Source: Capitulum mitella
Lineage: Eukaryota; Arthropoda; Thecostraca; Pollicipedomorpha; Pollicipedidae
Assembly: GCA_030062745.1 (NCBI GenBank)
Contig: CP099840.1
Coordinates: forward strand, 18,031,718 to 18,095,717
Reading direction: 5' to 3'
DNA: 64,000 nt
Shown here one piece after another: positions 1 through 11,722 of this stretch. The position numbers were made by a program, and so were the translations under genes. Below the pieces are notes generated by a model that was not told the DNA's origin, searched no databases, and saw only the letters and a list, made by a program, of their open reading frames with translations. Numbering within the stretch: the stretch's first letter is position 1; each line of letters opens with the position of its first letter.

Positions 1-2270
1 GATCTTACTGGTGACCAATGCATCAACAAACACAACCATTCACATGTCTGTTGCCATAAAATCAGCCTGCAATAGAACCTAGAGCTGCACAACAAAGTGC
101 AGTGTAGAAAAACTACAAACCATGTATGCTTAGCATGTATTCCTGTCCCAAATCCTACACCAGACAAAGACTGGATAAAAAGTACCATGGCATCATTGCT
201 GGTGCCTGGTGCCATGGATAACTTCCATTGCTTTTTTTCCACCAGCACAATTTCTGTTCTCATTGAGGGAATTCAGAGGTGGCAAAATATGGCCAAAAAC
301 AGTTGCAAATTCTCATGGGAATTTTTTGTAGTCTTCCACAACTCTTCCAACATCCTAAGAGATTTCTACAATACGGCATATATTTTTGCAGTGATTGTGA
401 GCCAACTGCATTTTGCCCTAGCCACTACCAAAACTTAATGGCTTCCAAAAATATGATTTATGCCTGTTACTAAATGGTCAAAAATATCAATTCAGTCAAG
501 ACAATACCAAACCTAAATTTGGTCCAGCTATACTGGTATTATTAATGTCTGTTATGTTCTTGTTGTAAACAGACTAAATAACCATAACCAATGTAAAACA
601 GGTAAGCATATGAGACCTTTCATAACAGTGCACTCCATGTTGGAAACCTGGTTTTTCTTCCTGGTATCAGAGTACAAATTCTCCTTTGGAGTATAAAATG
701 TCATGTGTTTATGTGAGAAACATGGACTAACTAGGTGCTTTGCAAGCATATGTGGCCAGCAGGGGTGGATCCAGTGGCTCTGTTGTGGGGGATCTCCAGT
801 TTCCTGGGTTTCCATGGTAGGTTAGCAGAGTTGTTGACCAGGGGGATGGAAGGTGGCTGGCCATGGGTTCAGAGTATACTTCAGCAGCCGAATATGGATA
901 GTAAACCATTAATGGAGGGGACACTCGACAACTTCAGACCCTGGCTAAGTAGGAATACCCATGTCTTTTTCCTTGGGGGGAGGTGCAAATGACCATTTTG
1001 GAGTACAGAAGTTTTCTTGGAATATAAATTTTTTGGTGCTCATTGACACCAGAAAATGACAGTTTTTCCAACACTGGTACACTCCCACTGGAAAAGCAAC
1101 TTTGAAAGTTTGAAAGGATGTGCTCAGGATGTGGGAAAGCTACAATTTCCCTTGTACTGCATGATACCACAATGTAAGTCCACACACTTTAGAGGATACT
1201 GAGACAATCAAAAGCTGGCATGCCCCTGCAGCAATCTTCAACTTTTTTGCTAAATTTTCTAATGAAAAGTATGATACCTGGAAGCAACAGAATAAAATGA
1301 CCTAAATTTGAGGTTAAATTCATGTTTCAGGTTAGGTTAGGTTATCCCACAAAAGGTTCCCCTCAATGGGCAGCTGGATCCACCATTGCCATGCCTCTGA
1401 ATCTGCATTTGTTACATGGCTATCTGACTGAGATTAAGAACTGCACTTCAGCTCTTCTTAGGACTTTGGACTCAGCACTTGGTGGATTCAGGAAAGGTTG
1501 GCTGCAAGGACAGCCTGTGAACTCATATTCTTATCAACTGAATTTCAGTCAGAAAAATTCCTTCAGTGAAGATTATGAAACTGGACTTGGCTCATTCCAT
1601 TTCAGATGCAAAAGAATCAGACTTAGAATCACTGCTTTCAATATGACAAATTCCAACACAATGGCTTTGATTTTGATCCCAGTGCCACCCACATCAACAT
1701 GTCTAAATGAAATTTATAAAAAAATGAATGAAGTCTGAATATTTTACTTCACAAATCAATAAACCAGCCTGGTATGACCTGGTCCAATCTCATCTAATTC
1801 AACCTAATCTAATCAAATCTAATCCAATTTATCCTAGCATTGCCTAACCTCACCCATCAAGATTTTCTGGTCAAATGACATCATCAATTTTACCACAGGT
1901 CATCAAGGCACCACCGGGGCAAACAATGTAAAGAAGATGACATCCAATTTCCCATTTAAGGTACAGAGCTTCGCAGAAATGACTGGGGGCCCCAAGAGCT
2001 AATTCCAATTAATTCTGCTGGTTTTAGTGCCAATTTTTTCATGCACCAACATACATGTAATGCTAGAAATCCCAAATTATTGGGGGCCCTGGACACCCAA
2101 AAATCCCAGTTCTGCCCATGGCATGCAATGTTGTAAGCAGACTTGACATAACTGACAAATAATAATTGCCAATGCTTCTGCAGAGCATTGGAAGATATCG
2201 ACCTCTTCTCAGGTCCATCATCTTTCAATTAACATACCTCTTATAATCAAGCTTAAAAAGTCCTGCTAAA
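1..2270. other. CpG-depleted segment without recognisable gene
   Basis: Reading base by base I find only about half a dozen CG dinucleotides in this stretch, although C and G are both common. From about 2272 onward CG becomes frequent again, with roughly twenty in the next 250 bases. The segment is AT-leaning and TG/CA-rich. Open frames are short and none resembles a known family; the longest (1322-1738, plus) has no recognisable domain. A (GGTTA)3 run lies at 1330-1344. The pattern fits long-term cytosine methylation and decay, or DNA of different origin. Confidence 0.7.
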
Positions 2271-3504
2271 AAGACGTTTGTCTTTACCGAACGCTGATTC
2301 AAAGGTCTGGTGTGCTTTCAATGATGTCATTTACGAGGTGACAGTTATTCCTGACATTTACATGTGAAGGGACAACTTTCTGTACCGCATATTTTCCATG
2401 CATACCTCTTTTTTGTCCCCAAATTAAGACACAGCCTCTTGGGCCCGGGCGCCGAGTCTTCGCTCCGTCTTGCGGGTTCTTGTGCAGCGTCAGTCGCTGG
2501 CAATGCACGCGGCCGGTGAAATTCAGCATCCTGCGCATATTTTGTCAAAACTGCGCCATTGTCAATGTACGCCATAAAACCACCAAAATAGAATAAGCTA
2601 TATGTAGTCATGGATAAGGTATTAAGTATGCAGCCGGAATAGTTCCTCGCTTCATAGCCAGCAAAACCGTAAAAAAACTGCCATTCACATGTATAGAAAC
2701 TAGACGGTCTCCTCCCACCCCGTAATACCAGCCGGCGGGTCCGCTGCGCACTATCGCTACCTATTCAAGAGGGGCGAAAAAGAGACTTGTCCCGCACCCT
2801 GCCATGAATATTTATACAACCGACGGAGGCCTGACGAGACTCAAGAGCATAGGCGCGGGAAATATGGAGCCAGGGGGCTTCAGCCCCCAACTTTTTCGAA
2901 ACATTATATTAACCCTATGCGCATTGACCAGAAAGAATTGACCCAAAATGCTTCTTGGTCCCCAACTGAAGAGGAGTTCCCGTGCCCCGCACAAGAGTCT
3001 GGAAGCCTGAACCCAAAAGACTGAGTCATAGCATACTAACGAGCCAACAAACCCATGCATTTTCCATGAACTTTTAAGGCCACGTATTTTGAAATGCGCT
3101 GGAATGACGTCATTAAAATGCATACCAGAATGTAGTTCATTTAACTGTACGTGACATATAACTATATGTGCATGAGAAAAATATGCGTGACGAATTACAA
3201 CTTGGTGAGTCAATGCTGGTAATATCAGGAAGGAAACAGGAAACACCACCCCAAGGTAGGAACGTAAGAACATCCAGAAAAGCGGGGGGGGGGAAGAGAC
3301 ATAGGGCTATTATTAAATTTCGAAAAGTATGGGTCATGGCCTGCGGGCCCCCTGTTCCTACGCCTATGCCGCGAGGCGCGACTGATGACCACTAGATGCA
3401 AGGCATAGCTCCGGGAGACAAAGAATGGCTAAGCATGGTATTTTTTCTACGACGTAATAAGCTGGAGACGCAACTTCTCGGGGCCATGAAGTGTATTCAG
3501 ACAC
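2271..3504. other. Intergenic, no feature seen
   Basis: CpG content is normal for the window. Several short overlapping frames exist on both strands (for example 2812-3273 minus), but none has a recognisable domain or convincing splice sites. A G-run lies near 3284-3293. Confidence 0.4.
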
Positions 3505-4055
3505 GTCCTTGAAGCTAGCAACAGCAACAGCAGCGGCTCCAACAACGAGTACAGATTTCGATATAAGTTGTGCTGTAGGATAACTTGATCGAGTTATTTA
3601 CGAATCTTAAGTCCGTTTTGGAAAAGCTCCGACCGTTTGACCTCTAGAGGTCACACAAAAAACGTGAAGTTAGCAACAGCCACAGCAATGGCTCCAGCAA
3701 CGAGCACCGATTTCAATGAAAGCTATGTCATAAGATAGCCTGACCAAGTTGTTCATGAATCTGACGTTCGTTTTGGGATAGCTCTGACCGTTTGACCTCT
3801 AGAGGTCACAGCACAAAACGTTAAGTTAACAACAGCCACAGCAGACAGCTCCAGCAACGAGCACCGATTTCAGTGAAAGCTATGTCATAGGATAACTTGA
3901 CCGACTTATTCCTGAATCTGAAGTCCGTTTTGGAATAGCTTTGACCGTTTGACCTTTAGAGGTCACGTAGAAAAACTTGAAGAATTTAACAACAGCATCA
4001 CCTTAAGCAACAAACACTAATTTCAACGAAATATGTGCCATAGGACAACCTTTTT
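3505..4055. repeat. Tandem repeat, about 156-bp unit, 3.5 copies
   Basis: Three similar blocks follow each other at 155-157 bp spacing, anchored by GACCGTTTGACC at 3631, 3786 and 3943. A fourth, partial block ends near 4055. Each unit opens with an AGCAACAGC-rich stretch and ends with the palindrome TGACCTCTAGAGGTCA (3638-3653 and 3793-3808 perfect, 3950-3965 with one change). The copies differ by substitutions and small indels, so this is an old local amplification. Confidence 0.85.
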
Positions 4056-5530
4056 ATTTCATATCGTATGCTATATTTCAAAGATACTTGTTGGTTTATA
4101 CAGCTGATTGGTTGGGGGGACGGATGACGTCCGACATACACCTTCTCCTATAAATCTAAAGCTGCTTGGAGCTTCGGTCACTGTTTTTCATGTCTTTTGA
4201 TTTTTTCGCGGAAACAAAGCACTTTGAAGTCTCGGGATAGGAAGTCTCTGGTGCTTTCAGTGCCCCTCTGGCACTTTCAAATGCTCTTTTGGTCGTATGT
4301 CAGGTGGTGTTCCGATATACGCAGACCCTAACAGCTGTTCCGTACTCCTGAGGAAACCATTCTGATGGACTGCAATCCACTCTAAGGTGAGGGGGACTGC
4401 CATTGCATTACAATCGCACTCTCAGTATATTACCTTCTGTGCAAGGCTGCAACGGGTGAACGCGAACGGGTATGCTTGATCTGATATCGAGCTATTGACA
4501 TTTTGTCACAGGATGATCCCGGTGTCGCTGCGGTCACTCCTATATATCATCTACAGTACAGCTGTGCACTAATGGCAGACGTCTGGCCCTCCACTGGCAA
4601 GTACTTACTATTCTTTTAAAAAATTGTCGAGACAAAGGCGTGGTTCGAGAGGCTAACATGACATATTTGTCATCAAATTCATGTTGTCTGTCACCCCAGC
4701 AGCGGGCTCCCCGGTATAGTTGTCGGCCGTCACCACGCTGCGGCAGACCTGGCGGCACAGCTCGTCACCGACTGACGGGGCACGAGTATTGCACTGGAGC
4801 TTGGTCTGGACCTGCGGTCGCCGCTCTGCTCGATCCCGTCCCGCTTGAAAATGACTCACTCAGACAGCTGGATCCCCTCCGATCCTTGCAGACAGTGACA
4901 GCGTGGAGTCGGCAGGGAAGGACTAGACGAGTTACGGCAGTTCAGCTGGGATCGAGTAAGAGGCATTGCTGTGAGAATAGCAGCGTGTTTCATAACGTGC
5001 AGTTCAGTATATGCCGTATAAATAACCGCGACACTGTCCGTTATAGTAGCGCTAGATCATGAGATGGCGTTGGTAGCCGGTGGTCGCAGACACGTCATCC
5101 GCACGCAAGACATGGACGACGGCCTGTTTTTTAGCAGCAACTAGACGGTAGTCGTGGCGCCTGAGCAGGAGATACTTCAGTTTTTTCGGTCGTGTTGCTT
5201 GTGCGTTTTAAGACACATTTCCATGCGGCAAGCGTGGATGAGTAAATCTTCGGGTCGCTTATCGGGACTCACGTGCTAGGGCATCGTGCTTACCAAATAT
5301 CTCGTGCGATGTTGTCCTGCAGTCGCTACATACGTTGTTGGAGCTGCGCTCCCAGGACAAGCACGCTGAATAGTCTCTGGACTGTGGCGCAAACACGCAA
5401 TGCAAGTGACGTCGGTCGCCATTGTGAGTTTGTACTGCGCTTCTAGAAGTCCGTCACGATTTACGAGCGTTTATCTTGCGTGTCCACGTTTAATTCGTGC
5501 CCGCCTATGACCTTCGATTACTGGGGAAAA
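4056..5530. other. Mostly featureless, contains one GC-rich island
   Basis: 4440-5060 is GC-richer than its surroundings and contains the candidate minus-strand exon at 4695-4811. A TATAAATA string occurs near 5021-5028, but no gene can be tied to it. The rest shows no repeat or coding signal. Confidence 0.4.
4695..4811 (-). CDS. Candidate 39-residue cysteine-containing exon (unassigned)
   Basis: On the minus strand a stretch of exactly 39 codons, rich in G/C at third positions, lies between a CGCAG acceptor-like site and a GGG|GTGACA donor-like site, both in phase 0. The peptide contains LQCNTRAPSVGDELC followed by RQVCRSVV, giving the cysteine spacing C-x12-C-x3-C, and then NYTGEPAAG. It looks like part of a small secreted or extracellular cysteine-rich domain, but I do not recognise the family. 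The acceptor has no polypyrimidine tract, and no neighbouring exon was found. The opposite strand is also open here, so chance cannot be excluded. Confidence 0.2.
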
Positions 5531-7541
5531 CATATGGGCCATTCCTCGTCAAATCGCATAAGAAGTGACCCGACCTTTTTCGATTTGGTTGAAATTTGGT
5601 AAGCTCATAGAACCTTTCGAAAAATGCCCAGCCATAAATTTCTAGTCCTGGGTGACCTCTGAGTTCAAAGTAACAGGCCATGAAAGGTCACCGATTTTTA
5701 CGAGCCCATAACTCGCTGATGGACTGTCACAGACAGGTGTGATAGGGCCATTCAAAAGAAAAATGTTCCAGCTTTCATAAATAAGTTAGTTTTTCGGTGA
5801 CCTCTGGTTGACCTCCAAACCCACTAGGTCACATGGAACGTTTTCGTTTCTCTGTTAACCCACCGTGACCCTCGCAAAAATGTAGCACAATATGTCCCCG
5901 AGTACCTACAGAAGGCGTGGCAAAACAAAAAATCTGGGTAAACTTGTACGTTCTTAGATAGTTTGAATTTAGTGCTGCCAAGTGTTGTTTAAGAAATATG
6001 CCTTGAAGCTACTCCATGAGTACTGATTACGTGGCTTTCGTTTGTCCATTGTTCTAAAATTTCGTGTGCACAATGTCCTGCGAGCATGTTACACATCACA
6101 TTAGTTTTAAATGCTTGCCCAGATAGGTCAAAGGTCATGACTTCCCACCACCAATCGACCCCTACCATCATCCTTATCTGACATTCCCGTCCTTCACATT
6201 TCCACGAAATTGAGTCTGTCGTTTTAAGGCCTAAAGCCAACTGAGATAATCCTAATTGTGCGTCGGTGCCTTTGGAGCCGAGGTCAATGAGATCGGCTGG
6301 CCTTGGATTGCCTATTTTGACCTCGGATTATTTATACATTTTTGGGCGCTGATGTCGAATTTCAAATCCATTTTGCACGCATCGAGTTACTATATTCATT
6401 TCATGTCCTGAAGATAACAGTTAATTTCTTTTTTTGGCACGTATCTCAATTATTACTTCCATCCGCTTCTATAGGAAACTGCCATTTCATTTACAGCCAA
6501 TCCAACATTCAGAGATGACGTCATCACAAAAAGTGATCGCGCTCTAGCTGACATGGAATCTTCGATGCGTGCGAATCTCCATTCGCTGCAGTATATGTGA
6601 AATTCGGAGTCAGTGCCTTAAAAACGCTATGAATGGTCCGAGACCAGGTCACCCGCAGTCAGTCAAGCTCAATGGCCTCGGTTGAAAAAATGCTCCGTAA
6701 AAATGGTCAAAATGCTCCGATGCACGACTAAGCTTGTCTCAGTTGGCTTAAAGGACTAAGAACACCCGACAGACTCACTTCCGTGGAAACGTGAAGAGCG
6801 GGCATGTCAGAACTGGATGGCAGGGGTCAGTTGGGTGGTGGGGTGTCATGACATTTGACCTTCCTGGTTACGCAATTTAAAACTACGCTCATGTATAGTA
6901 GGCACAATCGACAATGTCCACGTGAAATTGTAGACGAATCGGAGAAACTAAAAGCAAGACCCTAATTCCACTTGGCAACACTAAATCCGAGATATCTCAG
7001 AACGTTTCAATTTTCCCAGAAATGCGTATTGCGACGTTTATTGCTGGTACTTAGGGAGATACGGTGCTAAATTTTTTTGGCAAAGATCACGGTGGACAGA
7101 CATGGTTAAAAGTGAAAATTTTCCATGCGGCCTAGTCGGATCAAATCATCACGAAACGACCATTAGTTATCAAAAATCGCCTTAAAAAATCATCCCGATG
7201 TCAACGAAAAAATGAAAGCTGAGCATTTATGAAAAGCATTCATGCATTTATGAATATATTAAAGTATTTATGAAAGCTGGAACATTTCTCTTTCGAAAAA
7301 AAGGTGGTCATTGCACCTTTCTGTGACAATGTCACCGAGTTATGGGCATGTAAATCATGTCAAGTCTGCAAAAATCGGTGATCTTTTATGAACTATGACT
7401 TTGACGTCAAAGGTCGCCCCGGGCCAAAAACTCCTGGCTGGTCATTTTTTAATAAGTGCTATGAGCGTGCCAGACTTCATCCAGATCAAAGGGGGTTCGG
7501 CCAATTATTGCACGATTTGACGTGGAATGAGCTAATGTATT
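5531..7541. mobile_element. Non-autonomous element with ~700-800 bp inverted arms
   Basis: The left arm (5531 to about 6245) and right arm (about 6735 to 7541) are imperfect reverse complements along their whole length. Matching landmarks are the outer ends (TCCTCGTCAAATCGCA against the complement of TGCACGATTTGACGTGGA), the stretch around GCTTTCATAAATA at about 5780 against 7260, and the inner stretch around 6120-6240 against 6740-6870. The spacer is about 490 bp and has no ORF of note. The layout is that of a foldback or long-TIR MITE. The left arm carries AGGTCAAAGGTCA at 6125-6137. The right end stops 24 bp before the next element. No clear target duplication was identified. Confidence 0.8.
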
Positions 7542-7564
7542 TGTTCGTGACAAGTTTCGTTCCC

Positions 7565-8780
7565 TTAACCCTATTCCCGGCAGGGGGGCGGGGGCGGAAT
7601 CCGCCCCCCTCGGGTTTTTTGCTTGCCAATTCTAGGCTTTTTAACGCAACTTCACAAAACTTGGTCACTCTTCCTAGCTTTTTTTTCTACGTGCTGTGAC
7701 AAAATTTCAAAATTCTATTTTGCTCAGGGGCGGAGCCAGGCAACGTTTTTGGGAGGCACCTCAGGCCATTTTTGGCCATGTTGAGGGTAAAATAAAAATG
7801 TTTGCCAAAAGCAGAGTTTTAAAGCTAGAACTTAAAACTTTATATGGATGTATAGCTAAATAGTTGGGCAATGTGCAGATGTAACTTTGTTTATCTGAGG
7901 TCATTTTACAAGGTCAAGTCAAGGTCAAATTCAAAATTAGTTTTTTCGCTATAATTTTGGCGCGGTTTTTTCAAATGCTAAACCCGGAGTGTATATGACG
8001 TCGAAGGATGCCTTCTACTTGTATACCAAGTTTCAGCTTGATATCAGGTCGGGTCGCCGAGCTATGACCTAAAATGTCAGTGCGCGTACCTTATATCGCA
8101 ATAGCCATAAAATGAAATTTTTGGAATAGACTGAATTAAAATGATTGAAAACGTTTACAGATAATATCAAATGCACACGAGATCATTCCAGATGATCCCA
8201 AGGTCACTGGAGGTCATTTAAGGCCAAAGGTCACAAGTTGATCTGAAGAACGTGTGACCATGACAGTCCCCCCTTTTCATGTCCCTGGCGCCACCTATGC
8301 TAGCATTGCACAAACATTGTAATGCGATTTTTACTTCTTTAGTATAACGTGACTAGCAGAAGCCAAAAAAGTGTTTTTATCCTTTTTGTTTATTCAGTTG
8401 TTAGAAAACTAATCCTTGTATTTTTGAAATCCTGTAAACGCCCATGAATTTTCTCAAAATTTCAGATTTGTGTACCCATGGTAAAAGCCCTATCCATAGT
8501 CTCTCGATTCATGCCAGTTTCATCGAAATCGGTCGATAAACAACGGAGTTATAAGAAGTCCAAAAGTGATCCCAATTTTGACATTTTTGCTCCCCTGCAT
8601 CCACAAATTTCGAAATTTTGAAAGTTTGTTTTTATGAAAATGTAGTACACGTCACGGCAAATCGATTGCCGTTTGTTGCGATGAAATCGGACAAGTATTT
8701 CTCGAGATCTCAGGGGGGGCCGAATCCGCCCCCCTGCCGGGAATCGACCATGCCGTCTAGCCCTCCGGGAATAGGGTTAA
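7565..8780 (+). mobile_element. piggyBac-like non-autonomous transposon, copy A
   Basis: The element is bounded by TTAA at 7565-7568 and 8777-8780. Its termini are inverted: left TTAACCCTATTCCCGG, right CCGGGAATAGGGTTAA. A TTAA target and a TIR starting CCCTA are hallmarks of the piggyBac superfamily. Just inside each end lies a G-run/C-run hairpin (GGGGGCGGAATCCGCCCCC on the left). The 1.2-kb interior encodes no transposase and contains several GGTCA motifs. Near-identical copies lie at 23502 and 42223 and a diverged one at 18837. The DR1-like site here is degraded (AGGCCA A AGGTCA, 8221-8233). Confidence 0.9.
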
Positions 8781-11716
8781 AAATGCAGCAAAAGTTCGGT
8801 CGATTTGTTGTAAAGTGAGAGTTGCTCAAAATACGCCGTACCGCACCATTTTGGAAAGCTCTTGCAAAGGGCAATGGGAAAAACCCAGTTCCTGTTGTAA
8901 CGGAACAACTTCGTGCGCTTCGGACCATCCTAGCAACTTATCCAGTTCAGCGGTTCAGTTGGAACCAGCGATAAAAAGTAGTGTCTTGGGGATGGCGTCA
9001 GCAACCAGGTGTTTACTTATGTGGCGACCATAACCAGGAAAGGGTACGTTTTCACCGGTCCGTCAACAGCAGCCTACTAATGGTAGCCGCGGTCGGCGCC
9101 GAAAAGCCGGCTATAATTGATGGGAGCTTCAGCCGAGTACACATGGATTAGTCAGTCAGTGGATTCTATGAATCATGCCAGATCATGGATTGATACCTGA
9201 TTCGAGTCAAGTGGATAAAACGGACACAGGAAAACACCGAGTCCAGTAAAGGAGGAGGCGAACAGGGAAAGGTAACGGTAAAGGTAAACAAACGCGCGGA
9301 GAGAGTCGCACTTACAACGAATCACGGTCAAAACGTGGCATAAAATTACATCGGGGGAAGACGCGGCTGGGGCTGGCGGCAGGCGGTCCCGGGACTGTGC
9401 TGCTCGTTAGGATACCCCACCTGAGGAAGAGAGGCGAAACGGCGGCGGCTCTGGGGCGCCGGCGACCGAAGAACAGATGGGACACCCCGAAACATTGGCA
9501 CGCTGAGTAAACCGGTACCGGACAGCCATCGCATCGGAGCCCGTGGGTCGCTACGTGCTTTTAATGCAGCCGGCTGTCGCGGAGGATGACATGATGATTT
9601 GATCACGCACACCGCGCCAACCAGGAGCTCCTACAGCCTGAGACATGTGGTCACGACCGCGAGCGCCAAAGAAGTCAATCGCCTTCTGCACCCCGTTCAT
9701 ATGACACACTGCGGCCCCGATCCAAACGGAGAAGCAGTACAGGACATGCGGGAGAGTATATTTGTGGATCAGGTGTTTATGGGCCTCTGGCGTCAGGCGG
9801 TGATGTTTTTTTTTTTTAGAATTAAGAGGATGAAAATTATACGTGACCCACGGAATGGGTTTTAAATACCATCGCGTTAGAAGGTTGAATAACCTTGTGT
9901 TTTATCGCAAAAACTTGAAAAGTTAGAACGTGTAAAGATGAACACCAACAAAAAGGATTTCGAAGGTGTCATTGTTAATGATCGAAGACTGGCAAGGCAA
10001 GGGAAGGAGGAAAGTGGAAATAGAAAGATGGAGGAATTGTATCTGTGGCCACAAAGGATGTTTATAGTCAGAAGTCATGTGAGATGACCAAACATCGAGG
10101 CATTCCTGTTTCTTTGGAGATCGGTTTTGTCACAGCCAGCCCCGTGTGAGAATAATGGGTGCCTTCCACCGCCTCCGGTTGGTGATCAGTTACCAAAGCT
10201 TGTATCCAGTCGGCGACCACGGAACAGTTTTTTTTTTTAGCGCTGACTAAGACAGCCTGTTGCTTGTCAGAAGCAGCATGGGTACCACCAAACGCAAACC
10301 TTGTGGCCGAACATGCCAAGCAACAGTATAGACGCATAGCCAGCCAAATGCCCATGAACCTGAAATTAACAAGAACATCGTTGTCGGACTATATCTGCAT
10401 ACATTCTGCATGCTTTCATAACGTTTTTATGGTCATGGCTTTCATGATGCAACTGAACCACCTTGTCCTAAAAATTTCTTCTACCAGTTGAAGAAACACT
10501 CACGTCCGACCTTCGGCTTCGCTAAAACTAATGTTAAAATGGTTGGTGGGGTCCACCAAAATCGGCCGTTACCTGGAATTGCGTGATCGGGTGTGGGGGT
10601 CGGAGTCTTTGCAATACGTTCTGCTTAGTACCGACTCCGATTCTTCATTGGGCGCCGAATGACCCTGCAGTCGGTGCACCCCTAAGCCCCAATAACCAAC
10701 CAACCAACCGATTCTTCATAATGCCCTATCAAACCACTCGGATCAAAGCCGTAAAATACGACAAATAACCAACAATGGCCATGATCCTGGACTTCCTTAA
10801 CACCAACACGTTTTTAACTAGCATTATACATGACATGAGTACAAAATAAGTGAGGCCGTTTGATATTATGGGTCATGAACTCATGGTATTTTAAGAACCG
10901 CTATTTATAAAAGAGCGGTTTTTACGAAACCGCTATTTATAAAACCACTAGATAAAAGAGGAATTTAAGTTTTTAAGTCCCTAGTGCCTTTCTTATAATT
11001 TTGCGTTGTTGAGGGCATTTGTTGCATTTTTGCTCTTCTTTTTCTCCTTACTGATTTATTGTAGTTTAGTTTGTTGCTTGCTGAAAAAAATACGCAACAT
11101 TGTCTGAGAGGCTTCCGCATGTCAGTTACTGTAAAAGAGCAATCCCAACTTCACGAGAGCATTGACAGCTCTATAGAAGGCAGCGGTCACGTTTGCAAGG
11201 GGTCATCACTCTTTCAACGTGTACAAGCCACGGCTCCGATATCCACGGCATAATCGCAACACCAGCGTCACAACTGCATTATAATTTCTGACGTGTTCGA
11301 AGTTGTAGTTTGTTTTTTTTTCAGCATATGAAAAATGAAAAAGTTAAAACAGAAATGCTGCATTTTCTTTGTGACGGAAAGCAGATGCCATTTAATGTCA
11401 GGTTTGAGAGCCAAAATCTAGGGATACAAAGGTAGTCTTTACCTCCCATTCGGAAACTTGTAGTGTACGTCTGTTCTCGATACCCCCCCTCCCCCTTTGG
11501 CGCAATCCATGAAGATACATTCCATCCAGTTTCTTTGATGAATTACTGATAGTGGCCGTTGTCGAAAGATTTGCTGGCAACTCTTGTTTGAGGAAGATTT
11601 GCAGCAATTCGTGGAACTAGTTTAGCTGTAGTGAAGTCGTATGATCGTCGGACCTGTATTGCTCGTTCTGACGTTTTCCGCTCATTCGTTTTCGTTTTCC
11701 CGCACAGCGCCTGCCA
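8781..11716. other. Intergenic, no gene recognised
   Basis: This stretch lies beyond the 3' end of the WDR47 gene. It has a modest GC-rich patch at 9300-9560 and short frames only. A small structured motif at 10896-10944 repeats AACCGCTATTTATAAAA twice. A CAACCAACCAACC run lies near 10700. Nothing else stands out. Confidence 0.4.
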
Positions 11717-11722
11717 TTTATT
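11717..11722 (-). terminator. Possible polyadenylation signal for WDR47
   Basis: TTTATT on the plus strand is AATAAA on the gene strand. It is the first such hexamer I find downstream of the stop codon and would give a 3' UTR of about 1.1 kb. A single hexamer is weak evidence. Confidence 0.3.

Noticed and set aside
1330..1344. (GGTTA)3, the arthropod telomere motif
   Set aside because: Only three units, isolated; too short to claim an interstitial telomeric array.
5021..5028. TATAAATA as a promoter
   Set aside because: No recognisable gene begins downstream on the plus strand, and such strings are common in AT-rich DNA.
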